NCBI GenBank assembly: GCA_030295235.1
Contig: AP026133.1
Coordinates: 62,001-126,000 of the forward strand
Source: Fistulifera solaris
Lineage: Eukaryota > Bacillariophyta > Bacillariophyceae > Naviculales > Stauroneidaceae
Reading direction: 5' to 3'
DNA length: 64,000 nucleotides
The notes beneath the pieces are model-generated. The model did not search any database. It saw nothing but the letters and a program-made list of their open reading frames with translations, and had not been told where the DNA came from. The position numbers and the translations under genes are program-made. Shown one piece after another: positions 43,543-55,375 of the stretch (positions within the stretch are counted from its first letter, which is position 1; every line of letters starts with the position of its first letter).

Positions 43543-46500
43543 ATGCATCGCGGTGGTAGAGGTGGACGCGAAAATCGCGGCGGCAGAGGGTACGTCTTGC
43601 TTCGCGAGAGTTTGTGAGCCTCGTTGCGAAACGAAATGGAATGCGTACAAAGTATTGTCTCTCAATCATTTAATCTTTCCTCATAAACAGCGGACAAGGT
43701 CGTGGACGTGGTGGTGATAGTCATCGAGGCGGAGAAGCTCGAGGAAGAGGTGGGGAAGCTCGAGGTGGAGGTAGAGATTTCCGAGGAGGAGGACGCGAAG
43801 GGCGAGGCCGGGGACCGGATTTCTCTCGGTTGACATCCTGCCGTACAAATATCCTATCAGGTACGAATGTGGAGGAGCAAATAATATATTACATTGCCGT
43901 GCTTTTAGTCAACGGAGAGTTCTCACTTTTACTCTCGCTTTTACTACAGCACAAGTCTCTCCCAACTTTTCCGTTTGGATGTTCAGTCTCGAGTGTCGTG
44001 ATAAGAACAACAAATTGATTGATGCACGAACTCGACGATATCAACTCTTTCAGACAGGCTTTTGGGATCAGTTTATGGCCCGGCAGCAGCTGTTGCCGCA
44101 GCAAATCGAAGATTTGAAGCGAGTGGGTACGTAGAAAGAAAGCGAATCAATTGTGATCGAACAAACCTCTTACAGTTCCTTTTATGCGCTAGTCTTTTTT
44201 CAAAATTCGACATTTATGTCGGGTCGTGACATTCCTGGTTTGTCGTCACCTGATCAGTTGCCGCTCACGCTGTGTGATGGATCCACCACGAATGGAGATG
44301 TCATGCGAATTGTGCGTATGCAAAAATTGTCGGCCCCACAAGAATTATTGGTAGCGTGGAATCCGGCCGAAGAACATGTCGTGTTGGCGGATTTGCGATG
44401 TGCGGATTGTACGCCAAGGCTTTCGGGATGAGCAGTCGCTTTTGCAGCACTGGTACGTTTTTAAATTGTAGAATGTGCGCATCCGAATAGCAAGCTAGAC
44501 TCACTTTATGCTGCTACTATTTTTTAAGTCGACAAAGGGACATCAACCGGTCTATTTCGACGAGACTTCTGTGACTAAACCGGCATCAGCAGCAGAATTT
44601 GAAATGTTTGCCAATGTGGCGTTGGAAGGGGCTTTACGTGAACGAATGGCACGCTGGGGACGTGAATTTATCGACCCGCAGTCGTTTACCGAGCCGAAGG
44701 ATCGGAATGGTCAGTCGTTGGGTGTCAAGATTTTTAAAGCCTACCGCTGCAACTTCAACTTGATGCGACAGTCGAACACGAAAAGTGCTTTGGCTCGTCT
44801 TACTTTAACTATTGATCTACGTGCCAAAGTAATTCGTACTGCGACGTTGCTGGATGCCCTTTACAAAGGCAATTACTCGCCATCCAAGGGTAACTTGTCC
44901 AAAGCCGATATGGATAATGCTAAGCGCACCTGGGTGGGTGAGACCGTCATTACCACATATGACAAGAAGTGCTACCCAGTTGTTGATTTGCTCTTTGACC
45001 ATAGTCCTGACTCGTTAATGATTCCGGGGACAAACACATCTCATACGCATTATTTCGCTACTCGCAAGAAAATGAAGCTGAAATATCCCAGTGCGAAGCC
45101 CATGGTTGTTGTTCAAGGTCGAAACAAAAGTAACATTTTCCTGCCTGCAGAGCTTGTGACTGGGAATGAATTGGATCCCGAGGTGAAAGAGAAACTTCCC
45201 ATGATTGCTGGTTTCAATCCCGAGAAAGAACTAAGGCTATTGATGTTGTCCGCGACTATCTGATTCCTGGAGCACAGACAACTCGTGGTGCCAGTGGTCT
45301 TTTGCCCGCATTGGGTATTGCGTTGCAGTCGCCAATTAATGCTACTTGCAAAGTCATGCCCGTCCCTTCCGATTATTGCTGCTGGAGTTTCAGTTCCGAA
45401 AGAGAAAGCAGACAATTGGGCACCAGTTTTGAGCAAAGCAAAATTCAATGTCAACACGTCTCAAGCAACAACTTTGAATGTTGTTTTGGTGTGCAGCGCA
45501 TTTCTGATCGAAGAGGCGGTGGGTACAAGGACACGTACGATCGAATTAGCGACCTTGTAAACGGGCACAATGCAAAATTTCGATTGGGCAACAAGCCTCA
45601 CGAAGTGGTGAAAGTGGGTAAGTCATTACTTTATGTATGAAGTACGATACGGTGAATTTTTCATTTAGCAATCTAACGTAACACGCTCCCAGACATGAAC
45701 AAAAGTCATCATGGAGCTGTGCAAAAGCACTTTTCCGGAAAAGTTCCTGCCAATGTGTTCATCCTTGACTTTACAAAGCCCCGTGGCTCGATGGACCCTG
45801 ATTATCCTGTCGTGAAAATGATTTTAGCTCAAAACGGTTACATATCTCAGGTAAGATATGACACATCATTTTTCGATTCCTCATCCCGATTCTCACGACG
45901 CTTCTGTGCCTCCCTTGCCTTGTTAGTTTTTAAATTTCAATACCTATCGTCACGATGAACCGCGTGACATGAAACGTTCAAACATCATCTTGCAAGGAGT
46001 TGCTCGACAAATTCTAGAAAAGGTTGGCGTTCGTATCTGGTGGGTAGCAATTCCCAAAGAGCTCCCTCTGCCATCGGTGCTTGTGGGTGTAGACGTGTTC
46101 CACGCCCCCCGTGTTTTCAATCCTATCACCAAGGAAAAGGTCGGAAAAGCGTCTGTGGCGGCAATCGTCGTTCAGATTGTTCGAAAAGAAAATGATATTT
46201 TGACGTACGAAGACCTTCGTTCGAAAAGCAGGTCAGGAATATCAACTTAATGAGTGTTTGGAGCAAACAGTGAAAGCTGCACTGAAATTACTTCACGAGA
46301 AACCTAAATCATGCGTGAATTTGGCTGACGGAATCGGAGAGGGTGCACTCGCCACGGACGCAATAGGACGAAATAAAAGGAATTGAAAAGGGCTTGGTGC
46401 AGATGCAGTCGTAGGAACCAAGAAGATTGAAGATTCGGTCCCTCTTGCTTACATCGTCTGCCAGAAACGAATCGCAACCAAATTTTTTTGCCATGGAGGG

Positions 46501-46798
46501 ACAGCAGCCATTCGGAGCACCTAGTGGTACGTTGGTGGAAGGCTTCCAAGGTTTGGCGTCATCACACCTTCTATATCAATGGAAGAGCTCCGCCGTTTAG
46601 CACCCCCAAGCCGGTCCGGCTTCATTACAGTTCACCGTGATGCTGGTCTAGCTCGAGTTGATATTCCATCCCTGACTTGGTCGTCGTGTCACAACTACGC
46701 CAAATTGGGCAGGTCCCGTCAAGCTTCCTGCACCAACACAGTACGCACAAGTTAGCCGAGCTGGCGGGAAATATGCCGGACCATGGTGGCTCGATTAG
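43543..46798 (+). CDS. Argonaute (RGG N-terminus, PAZ, MID, PIWI)
   Basis: Small-RNA-guided effector of RNA silencing. Exon 1 43543-43589 starts MHRGGRGGRENRGGRG; intron 43590-43690; the RGG-rich tail continues. Later introns include about 44131-44175, 44453-44528, 45618-45692 and 45851-45926. Landmarks: LPYKYPIRYECGG; linker KAYRCNFNL; PAZ-type stretch CYPVVDLLFDHS, YFATRKKMKLKYPSAKP, SNIFLPAELV; MID end YPVVKMILAQNGYISQ; PIWI first Asp LVGVDVFHAPRVF, second Asp NLADGIGEGAL, AYIVCQKRIATKFF, His in KPVRLHYS, and C-terminal LPAPTQYAQ ending near WWLD. About 950 aa. At least eight single-base frame breaks (for example near 43815, 45228, 46235, 46350, 46640, 46712), each with immediate resumption in a new frame. 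The catalytic Asp and His positions seem kept, so slicing is possible. Confidence 0.88.
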
Positions 46799-47079
46799 CG
46801 CCCGAAAAATACGCCAATACTCTCTATTTCCTCTAGAGCATGCGCTTGTTCCTTAGCTGCTTGACGGCGAAGTTTACATATGTTGCACTCTTACAAATAA
46901 GTAATTCTATTCATTCGATAATATAGCACCCTAGTGAACAGAATATGGAAAGAGTTTCAAACCAAATTTCCTACTTTCTTTTCCTCGACTATTCGTTGGC
47001 GAAAAGAGACAGTATTTTGCTCGTAGCTCCAACACAGAGTTCTATGACCTCCGACGTGCTCTTCTCCTATGAAGACACA

Positions 47080-47757
47080 TCACCTGCACACTCTACATTC
47101 TAATATCACCTTTTTGCCGAACAATGTTGCTGACGTAACCTTGGGTAGAGGACAGATGCGATTGTCATAGATAGGAATGAACACCTCGTAGTGCTCGCAA
47201 ATTTTTGTCATTTCTTCAAGAAAGACTTTTGGATCCGAGTTCTTGAATCCTTCTCGATTATTCCATCTCGAGAGATTTGCTCGATGCATTTGTTTCTCAA
47301 TGAGATCAATCTTCTCCTTGACCTCGGCAGTCGTCTCTTTACGGACCACACCCGAAGCATTGATGTATTCCGCAATTTCTTGTGAAATACGAATCCAGTG
47401 CATTCTATCAAACTCACGGTAGCAATTGTAATTCCCTGGTTCCATCATCCAGCGAAGTAACAAGGCTTCGGATGTATTGGGATCCTCCTTGTCGTATTTC
47501 CCATCTTTCTTCCGCATAAAATGAAGGTTCGTTCGTATCTTCTGCCGCATCAAGTAGCATTGTTTTGTGCAGACGACACTACGATACAACAGTAAGTTGT
47601 GCTTCGCAAAGACATGAGTCTCACAGCATTTCTGGTGTATCAAGCGGCGGCACCATTTGCAGTTGACCAAGAGTGTATATGATCCTTTTGCATCCTCGAA
47701 TGCAGCAAAACGCACGTAGTTGTTCTGACGTATCACTCTGGTTAGAATAATGAACAT
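47080..47757 (-). CDS. repeat-type protein with SANT/Myb-like module
   Basis: 225 aa from ATG at 47757. N-terminal part has a Cys/His cluster (CKWCRRLIHQKCCETHVF and SVVCTKQC) that could bind zinc. The second half reads LLLRWMMEPGNYNCYREF, ISQEIAEYINASGVVRKE, VKEKIDLIEKQMHRA, then a HYEVFIPIYDNR region. This order (W-PGNY, EI..IN..G..R, V..KI..IE....A) resembles a DNA-binding-like module common in repetitive stramenopile, notably oomycete, genes. It lies 281 bp past Argonaute, convergent with it. Possibly mobile-element derived; not proven. Confidence 0.5.
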   Translation of the reverse strand: MFIILTRVIRQNNYVRFAAFEDAKGSYTLLVNCKWCRRLIHQKCCETHVFAKHNLLLYRSVVCTKQCYLMRQKIRTNLHFMRKKDGKYDKEDPNTSEALLLRWMMEPGNYNCYREFDRMHWIRISQEIAEYINASGVVRKETTAEVKEKIDLIEKQMHRANLSRWNNREGFKNSDPKVFLEEMTKICEHYEVFIPIYDNRICPLPKVTSATLFGKKVILECRVCR

Positions 47758-48252
47758 GGTAAAAGGCGAGATTATTGGCAAGATGCAATCTCTGTTCCGC
47801 AACAATTCTCAATGCTGATGATGAAGTTGGGATTGTTGGGATGCGAGCTGCGATGCAAAAAAATGCGAAGGGGATCGAAAAATGTGGTGCAACAAAATCT
47901 GAATCGCACCGGTACAGTTATTTACATACGTAGTACGTCGTAGTACCAATACTCCTTTGAATATACAGTGAGCACGACTCAGGACTCAGGACTCAGGAGT
48001 AGTTTTTATACTAATACGGAGTAGAATAAAAATCTTACTTTGCAATCATGTCCGGAAGGTAAGTCCCGGTCAATTTCATCCACGCTCACGCTGCACTCTG
48101 CACGCGGCACGTTGTACTTTTTGCGGCCATTTTGGTTGACGCTACAATTCTCGTTTGACGTAATCCTTTCTTACATTCTTTGCATAAATTTGCATAAACC
48201 ATCTTACACTCATCTCCTCTATCCTCTTTAACGCATTCGACGTAACAAAGGC
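47758..48252. promoter_or_regulatory. divergent intergenic region
   Basis: Upstream of both 47080-47757 (-) and 48253-48918 (+). Holds TACGTAGTACGTCGTAGTAC palindromic words (about 47927-47946), a tandem AGGACTCAGGACTCAGGA, and a TACGGAGTAG word at 48014. An ATGTCCGGAAGGTAAGT near 48048 looks like a tiny exon with donor, but no acceptor keeps frame with the downstream gene. Confidence 0.4.
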
Positions 48253-48918
48253 ATGCAACAACACAATTGTGACGAATACGGCCGCTTGGCGATTGCCAAG
48301 ACGATGCCGAAACGCCGCAACAGCAGCAGCCCCACCGCATTACCGTGTGACAACTTGCGGCGGAAGCATTCCCTTTCTCCACGTCTTCCGCGAAGGAATT
48401 CTAGTAACGATAGTTTCTTCAATAGCAATGACTGCTTTAGTTTACCGGAGGACGAAAATTCACAATACGATGATTATTCGTCCGCCGCTTCGTCGACGAC
48501 GACTCATGCTGGGTGCGCTCCGATGACAAACATTGTTTGCTCTCCTCGGAATCAAATTACTTTAGGAGAAGGAGACGATATCACCACCAGTGATGTTAGT
48601 AGTCACATTTCCTCGCTGGTGGACTACGACGACAAAGAAGAGCGATGGAATACACCCAACCGCGAGATAATCGGTCCTACGACGGCTCCACGACGCTTAC
48701 CTTCCCTACTGGCGTCCTCGCAACGACGACCTCGATTAGTTGTGCGAGCTCATTCATGTAGTGCGGCCAACCAAAAGTTACATTTGCGACGGGATTGTTT
48801 TCCGGTCAAACCGATGCGCCTCCGGAGCACTTCGCAACTCTTGGTGACCCATCGTCGTCCCATGTCGTTTAGTGGTATTTTAGCCGAAAGACTGATGGAA
48901 ACCAGATCGAATAAGTAA
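48253..48918 (+). CDS. hypothetical Ser/Arg-rich protein
   Basis: 221 aa, intact, from ATG 48253. Low-complexity start (KRRNSSSPTALPCDNLRRKH, SPRLPRRNSSNDSFF) with several RRxS sites suited to basophilic kinases, an acidic middle with Asp/Tyr, and a basic C-terminal half (TAPRRLPSLLASSQRRPRL, LVTHRRPMSFSGILAERLM). No membrane segment or known domain. Probably an intracellular, disordered regulatory protein; function unknown. Confidence 0.55.
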   Translation: MQQHNCDEYGRLAIAKTMPKRRNSSSPTALPCDNLRRKHSLSPRLPRRNSSNDSFFNSNDCFSLPEDENSQYDDYSSAASSTTTHAGCAPMTNIVCSPRNQITLGEGDDITTSDVSSHISSLVDYDDKEERWNTPNREIIGPTTAPRRLPSLLASSQRRPRLVVRAHSCSAANQKLHLRRDCFPVKPMRLRSTSQLLVTHRRPMSFSGILAERLMETRSNK

Positions 48919-49218
48919 TAATAGAAATGCAGCTAAAATTCTTAATCCAGATTTATTGTTTGTTTATAAGATAGATTTTGGTCTGTGTACTACTACAGTC
49001 AAGTGACATGACAATACGATTTAAAGGGCCGAACCTCAAGATTCGGCCAGTGACGCCGCTTGCGATTTCCCTTCATTCTGTGATGAATTCTATGCGGTGG
49101 AAGATATTGTGACCATTATCATCATATTTTTGCACTTTCCGAGTATCTTTCGCAAGATCTTACAACAGCATTGACTCCCACACTGTCGAGGTAACAGCTT
49201 GCCATAGATCCAGCCCCG
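48919..49218. other. short intergenic region, nothing recognised
   Basis: Three hundred bases past the 48253-48918 gene. AT-rich 3' flank, no element identified. Confidence 0.35.
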
Positions 49219-50609
49219 GTGTCCATCGACTGGCCAACCAAGAATGATGTCGGTATTTACGGAAGATATTGCAGGATGCGAGGTCAGAATCGTCCTGCAT
49301 ACTACTTTGTAAGCTCTCATGAGGTCATTGTTTCTCCTGTCAGCAAAAACGATGAATGGCGAAAGAATGTGCGACCGTTGGAACTTGAAGACATTGTTTG
49401 GCGGCTCGGTCGGGAACAGCATTTGGAAAATACTCCACAAGTGCTGATCATTTTTTAAGGAGCAAGAATAAGCCAAAGGAAGTGATACAATCAGAGCCAG
49501 GAAAGAAACCAAAACGAACAGAGAAAGTCTCATATCAAGCTGTTGAGTCTGCCAAGCAGCTGCTTGATGATCTTCGGGTGGTCGTAGAGTCACAAGACAG
49601 CCGTGTCAAAAATAACATCGTTTCATCAAAGATTTTGAATCAAATGCTTGAGCTCGCACAAGTAAAATGCATCAGACTTCACCTTCCGACAATGCATCAC
49701 AATCCGAAGACGACCAAGAACTTAAAGATGCGGCGTCAAAGGACAAGAGAATACATCAAAAGATGACAGTAGCCGATGGAAATCAACAGATTTTATGCGC
49801 AAGGACATTTTCAATGAAGTCGACAGGTTTTTTGAAGTCGCAACTGCAAACGCAAACAAGTATCTCGCCGAACAATGGTGTGGTGACGAATTACTGATGT
49901 GCACAGTCGCCGCGGAGAAAGAGAGAAGCGTGCCGTTTTGCAAATGGTTGTTGCATGGAGTCTGCGAAGGATATTCAGCGTTCGAATGTGATTTCCATGG
50001 AACAGAAATTGAGATTGACGAAATTTTCGTTTCTGGAGCACCTAGGCCGACCGCGAGAGCGTCAAGAACAAATTCTCTCCTGAATTATTGTAAGTGATCG
50101 CCCATGTTGCTAACGGAGACGATGTCTGGACTTCCGGAAAGACAAGGTCGTTGCGAATCTTCTGCCAGAAGCATATTCAACCCCTAGCCTCTTCAACCTA
50201 TCGCGTCGAAGGAGGGCTGCACAAAATGCTCCCACGTTTCCTCTACAAACCGCGGAGAAGAAGCTCGGAGCGATTACATTCTCCGTTACTCCAATTATAT
50301 GGAGGTGACTATTGATGCGCATCCAAATGCCGCAAGTAAGCAAACAAAAAGAAAAGGAATGAGAACACACGGGTCGAGGAAAGCGGCGTCGATCGTTCCG
50401 TTGATTCAAGGAATTCAGAGGCTATGTCAGCTTTGCGAGCCAAGCATCTTCCGCAAATCATGGAAGAGCTGCGGCAACTATACGTTGAGACAACTGGCAA
50501 AGAGAACTTCACAACGGCGAAGAAGCTGTTGCTGAGTCGTCGGAACAAAAGGACAAAAGACGCTTTCATGCCCGCGAGTGATAATCTTCGAGCGCTTTTC
50601 TTAGAATAA
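49219..50609 (+). pseudogene. fragmented coding sequence of unknown family
   Basis: Plus-strand protein-like stretches in changing frames: EWRKNVRPLELEDIVWRLG, SYQAVESAKQLLDDLRVVVE, then 49795-50097 with FNEVDRFFEVATANANKYLA and CKWLLHGVCEGYSAFECDFH, and finally RAKHLPQIMEELRQLYVETT up to the stop at 50609. No ATG opens the first part and no splice model joins the pieces cleanly. It ends 55 bp before the retroelement's left repeat, so it may belong to an older element or be a host gene broken by frame errors. Family not recognised. Confidence 0.35.
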
Positions 50610-50660
50610 TGGTGATAATAAAGCCATAGAAAATGCAAAAGAACAATGGAAAATCCAGAC

Positions 50661-50683
50661 GAATGTCAAATTTGCATTCTGAC
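50661..50683. repeat. hairpin-forming repeat, left copy
   Basis: GAATGTCAAATTTGCATTCT then GAC. GAATG/CATTC are inverted around CAAATTTG, itself a palindrome, so the block can fold on itself. Related copies: 55435-55453, 55493-55511, 57049-57067, 58819-58840. Confidence 0.65.
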
Positions 50684-50850
50684 TTATGGAAATTAGTTTT
50701 TCCTCTTCATTACCGTCCAGGGTTAAGGTTACAGTCACTATTCCTGAAGCCCTCCTCGAATCCCTGTCATCCTTCCTGGTCAAGTCGACGACGCTGAATA
50801 CTTTTTGCACTCAATTTCTCATCAGATCAACCGATCATCCGCTTTTCAGC

Positions 50851-53800
50851 ATGAACAACCATGATTCAAACGCTGCATCGCAGCCGAATCAGCGATCCGT
50901 GAGATTTGGCGAAACATCAATTCATCTTGTCGATCCTGAACAACTGACACATTCGAGTACTAAACACCGGCAAGTAGAAGGTACCAGAACTCGGAACACT
51001 AGGACACAAAGTACTAATTCGACAATTCACTTAGCACAGAAGGATAACGCGTCGCGCTGCTGCAAATGTACTCCGAAGGCCCATTGCAAAACAAATAGAT
51101 GCCGGTGCAAACAAAACGGCATTTACTGTACCAATTGCAAATGCTCTGACTGCCATAACAAAGATCGTCTTCAAAACTCCTACAACGTCAACGGAAGAGA
51201 ACTCATAGTGGAGTTCTGCCAACCAATTTATTGGACCTTCGCGTGAAATTGATCATGGCACGAACCCCAACCCTACCAATCAAAACACGGGAAACGAGAC
51301 GATCCAAAATAACAGGAATCTCGAAGTCATCAACTCTCAACCTCAACCAGAACAAAACCAAGAAACAGGACATACTGACACTATTCAAGTTGAAGTTTAT
51401 GACGGTTCCCCTGTCGATTTTCGAACTGATGACAGTGACGATGATGATGAAGAAGAAATGTACGAACGTCACACTAACTCCACATTCAACCAACTTTCTA
51501 CATCGGAACCAGATGCTGACCTCCGGGATTTGTTGACACGGAAGCACATCATATTCTTCGCTAAATTTTTGGTGATCATATCCATGATAATGATGGAACA
51601 CATCTCACAGGTGGACTGCCTGAAGAAGCTGACAAACAATGGCAAAGCTGGTACAAATCTCTAATTGCAGTACCGCCAAGAGCTTACACTCTCCGCAGAA
51701 ATGGCACTACAAAGCGCTTTCTTTCCATTCTGATTGAAGAACTACAGAACGTCAGAAAGCACCGAACAGCAAATTTTGAGCGAAGTTCTTGTTTTCATCA
51801 TGGTCATTCTTGAATCCACTCCACACATCAAACGGCAAAAAGATATTAACCGAAGATTGAATGATCGAATGGATCTATGGTTATCGGGCAATCATTTGAC
51901 TCTGTGTCATGATACAATTCTTGAAAAAGGAAAACGGGAAAAGCCATCTACAGCCCCCCTTGACCCTAGACGAACGGGCACGACGATTCGACGCCATGTT
52001 GAAATCCGGAAGAATTAAAAAAGCAATGCAAATACTCACTTCAACCGAGACTGACAGAAATTCCGAGCGCACAGATAGCTCACGGAATTCGAATGCGGAA
52101 TGATCTCACTTAATAACGACAATCAACCAACTCAACACTCTTTGATGAGATGATCAATTGACAAACACCAGCACTGATATCGCAAACACTCTTTGATTGC
52201 AATGATCAGCAAGGACAACCACACAGTGCGCCTGTAACGTACTTACTCACTGTCTGCCTGTCTGAACTCAATGGATGTAGATCGATTCACAAGGTATATC
52301 AGACCTTGGGAATTTCACCACAAAAGAAAAAGACTCAGTAAACTCGGTAACAATTGATTGATTTCTAATTCATTTTTATTTTTATAAGACCTATTCTAAT
52401 TGAAAATGATTGCACACCTTTCTCCAATCTTCATGAACTTGTGCTGAGGTGGCGAAGTTGGCAAGTACTACATTGCCGTAGAAAATGAACATAGCTCTGT
52501 AGGTTTCCGTAGGTTGGCTACGTTACGTAGGAAACGTACTGCAGGTCTACGTAGCAGTCAGTCGTGGCAAGAGAAGAAACATGTCCACGTCTGCGAAAAT
52601 GTCGACGTTTGCACTCTCATTGGTATCCAAACCTTGTAACTGCAACTTCAAATAACTCCAAATGGTATCCAAGTGACTCTATCTTCAAATAGACAGTCGA
52701 CGTCTAAATAGCGATACCGGTGTACCATCATTGTGTAGTATAAGTAGTACGCTGCACAAATACAATGGAAATTCAGTCACTAACATGACTCGATCTTGCT
52801 AAGAAAATTGTCAGAGACAACAGGAGTCCTTGATCCTGAAGCTATTGACCCGAAAACCAATCGTCAAGTGATAGAGGTCCTACGCGATAAACATCCGGAC
52901 TTACATCCCAGATCTCAACACAACCCAGGGTTGTCTTGCTTTTGAACAGTATGATTACCTTCCTGATGCAGTTCCTTTACGAAGTTTCTGCCAAAGCAAT
53001 TGCAACCACAGCAATAAAACTAAAAGGAAGCGGGGGACCAAGTGGAACAGATGCGGTCACTTTAAAGAATTGGCTCCTAGGTCATGGGAAAGTTTCTTTT
53101 CGGCTTGAGATGCGAACTAGCTCACTAGACAGAATTGCTTGCAAACAACAGCCCTCCCTATGCTGCAATTCGGGCCTTACTAAAGCATAAGACTTATCGG
53201 TTTGGACAAAAGCCCTGGTGTCCGTCCAATTGCAATTGGAGAAATTCTCCGTTGGCTAATGGCCAAAACGGTGGCTATTCTCAAGGGAGACTTCGGCGGC
53301 AGAAGAATGCGGTAACCTCAACCTCTGTACGGGACTTTCTTCAGGCACCAAAGGATCCATTCACGCAATGCTAAAGTTCCTAGCGTCACCCCACCAAGAA
53401 GCACTTCTCCAAAAGTCCATTCTCCTGGAAATGGGATTCACCGATGAAGAGGCCCAAGATCTTGAAATGAACCTAGAAGAGGTCCAAAAAGAAATCACTG
53501 AAAGACTACTGGATTATGAAGATGATCTTAACCGAAAAGAAGGCTACGATGAAAATGACCCCGAAGCAATGCTCCTAATTGACGCAAGAAAACGCATTTA
53601 ACGAACTTAGCAGATTTTAAATGCCATGGACTGTGCGACATCTCTGGCCCGCCGGAGCAAGGTTTGTTTTCAATGCTACAGACATGCATCTACTCTATTT
53701 GTAATGCATAGAGAGTTTGACTTTTGTGAAGAGATTCAAAGCAGGGAAGCAGTAGCTCAAGGCGATCCCCTAAGCATGATTCTTTATGGCTTAACTTTAA

Positions 53801-55375
53801 CTCCTATCACAGAGAAAATCCGTGATAATGTCAAAGACATAGTCCAGCCCTTCTATGCAGACGATGTTGCTCTGGCAGGAAAATCTTCTGACATCTCAAA
53901 AGCAATGGAAATTCTAATGCAGTATGGACCTGCCCGGGGCTACTTTCCTGAACCAAGCAAAAGTGTCTGTCAACAAAATGACGAAGAAAAGTGCAGTGAG
54001 ACCTGTCTAAATACAAATTCAAATATGTCCGAGCGGACACAGATATCTCGGTGGATATATTGGATCGGCAGCCGCACGAGATGAATACGTCAAAGAAAAG
54101 ATCAAAAATTGGACACGAACAGTCAATCTGCTTGCTGAAGTTGCCAAGAAATACCCTCAGTCCGCTTACTCCGGCTTTCGTCACTCTCTCCAAATGGAAT
54201 GGCAATACATTCAACGGGTCATCCCACGCATTGAACCACTATTCAAGCCTTTAGAATCTGCAATCCAAGTCAATTTTCTTCCCGCGCTCCTTGGACAAAA
54301 AGAGCCAGTAACCGGTGAATTGAGAAAAAACCTTGCTTTAGGAACCAAAGCCGCCGGTATCGGAATCTGGAACCCAATGGAGACATGCGGCCATAATTTT
54401 TCAACATCTGAGAAAGTCACAAAGCTCATTTCAGGCAGCTTGCTCGAGAATCTTAATCTAAATGTGCGACAACATCAAGAACGGGCAAAAGCTGAAAGAG
54501 CTGCGGCCTCTGCAAGTCGTCATGCTGGTGAACTCCAAACTCTGAAAGATATTTGTGCAACAAAAGGGGATGATGAACAAGGCAAACAAGAAATGCGACG
54601 CCTCTTGCAAGCAAAATCGACAGGAATTTGGCTATCCGTTAGACCCAAAACTCTCACAGACACAGATTTGTCAAAAGATGAATTCAGAGACAGTCTTCGC
54701 ATTCGCGCAGGTCTACCTATCCAAGCACTTCCTCAGAAATGTGATGGATGCAATAAATCTTTTCGGTAGAAAATGCTCAAACATGCAAACACGGCGGTCT
54801 TGTCATCCTTCGACATGATGATGTTAAAAACGAGTTCATGTCTCTCTGTGCGCAGGCGTATGGCCCGAAAGCAGTACGCAACGAACCGACGATTCACACA
54901 TACAGCACCGACAATCAGAATGCACAAAAGAACAAGAACTACGAGGTGACATTTCTACTTACGGATTTTGGAGCGATTGCAAAACAACTATCTTTGACGT
55001 CCGCGTTACTGATACAGATGCCCCTTCATACAAGAATCGTGATCCAATGAATGTACTCGCTTCTCAAGAACTGGAGAAACGAAGACTCTATGGACAGCCT
55101 TGCATGGACCGTCGTCGCGATTTCACGCCTCTTGTCTTTTCCGTTGATGGGCTTATGGGTAAACAAGCCATCGCAGCCTCTCGCCAGCTTGCAAGAAAGC
55201 TGCAAAAGAAATGGAAGAGACCTTACTCTGAAATTTGTGGCTTCATCAGATCTTGTCTGAGCCTCTCGTTGGTTCGATTGGTAAGCATGTTATTGCGAAA
55301 TCCGAGAGATGGCGCGCCACAGCGCAATCCACCGCACTGGGAATCCGGTGCAGGTTTGTCACTCTACTACTAACT
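50851..55375 (+). CDS. retroelement protein: CXC zinc cluster, reverse transcriptase, C-terminal domain
   Basis: Read in many frame fragments from ATG 50851. The N-terminus has a CXC-like cluster ([36 protein letters not shown]; 51060-51170), then an Asp/Glu-rich linker. Next come [20 protein letters not shown] (about 52830), [35 protein letters not shown], a [16 protein letters not shown] block (53220-53270), the RT core [20 protein letters not shown] and [11 protein letters not shown] (catalytic YADD), [10 protein letters not shown], a helical segment, [25 protein letters not shown] with [17 protein letters not shown] and [16 protein letters not shown]. The terminal R-G-D to D-V-R-V pattern may be a PD-(D/E)XK-type nuclease (inference). 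A stretch at 52105-52790 is not readable as this protein, so the copy is probably defective. Confidence 0.7.

Noticed and set aside
38304-46798. Programmed ribosomal frameshifting as the cause of the many breaks
   Set aside because: Break sites share no common slippery heptamer or downstream structure, and both +1 and -1 changes occur.
48048-48252. A tiny first exon (ATG TCC GGA AG with GTAAGT) for the 48253 gene
   Set aside because: Joining to the nearest AG before 48253 puts the downstream sequence out of frame and hits a stop at once.
49090-49593. Minus-strand open frame of 167 codons
   Set aside because: Lies opposite plus-strand sequence that continues as protein-like for another kilobase; the minus version has no recognisable domain. 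Kept in doubt, not called.
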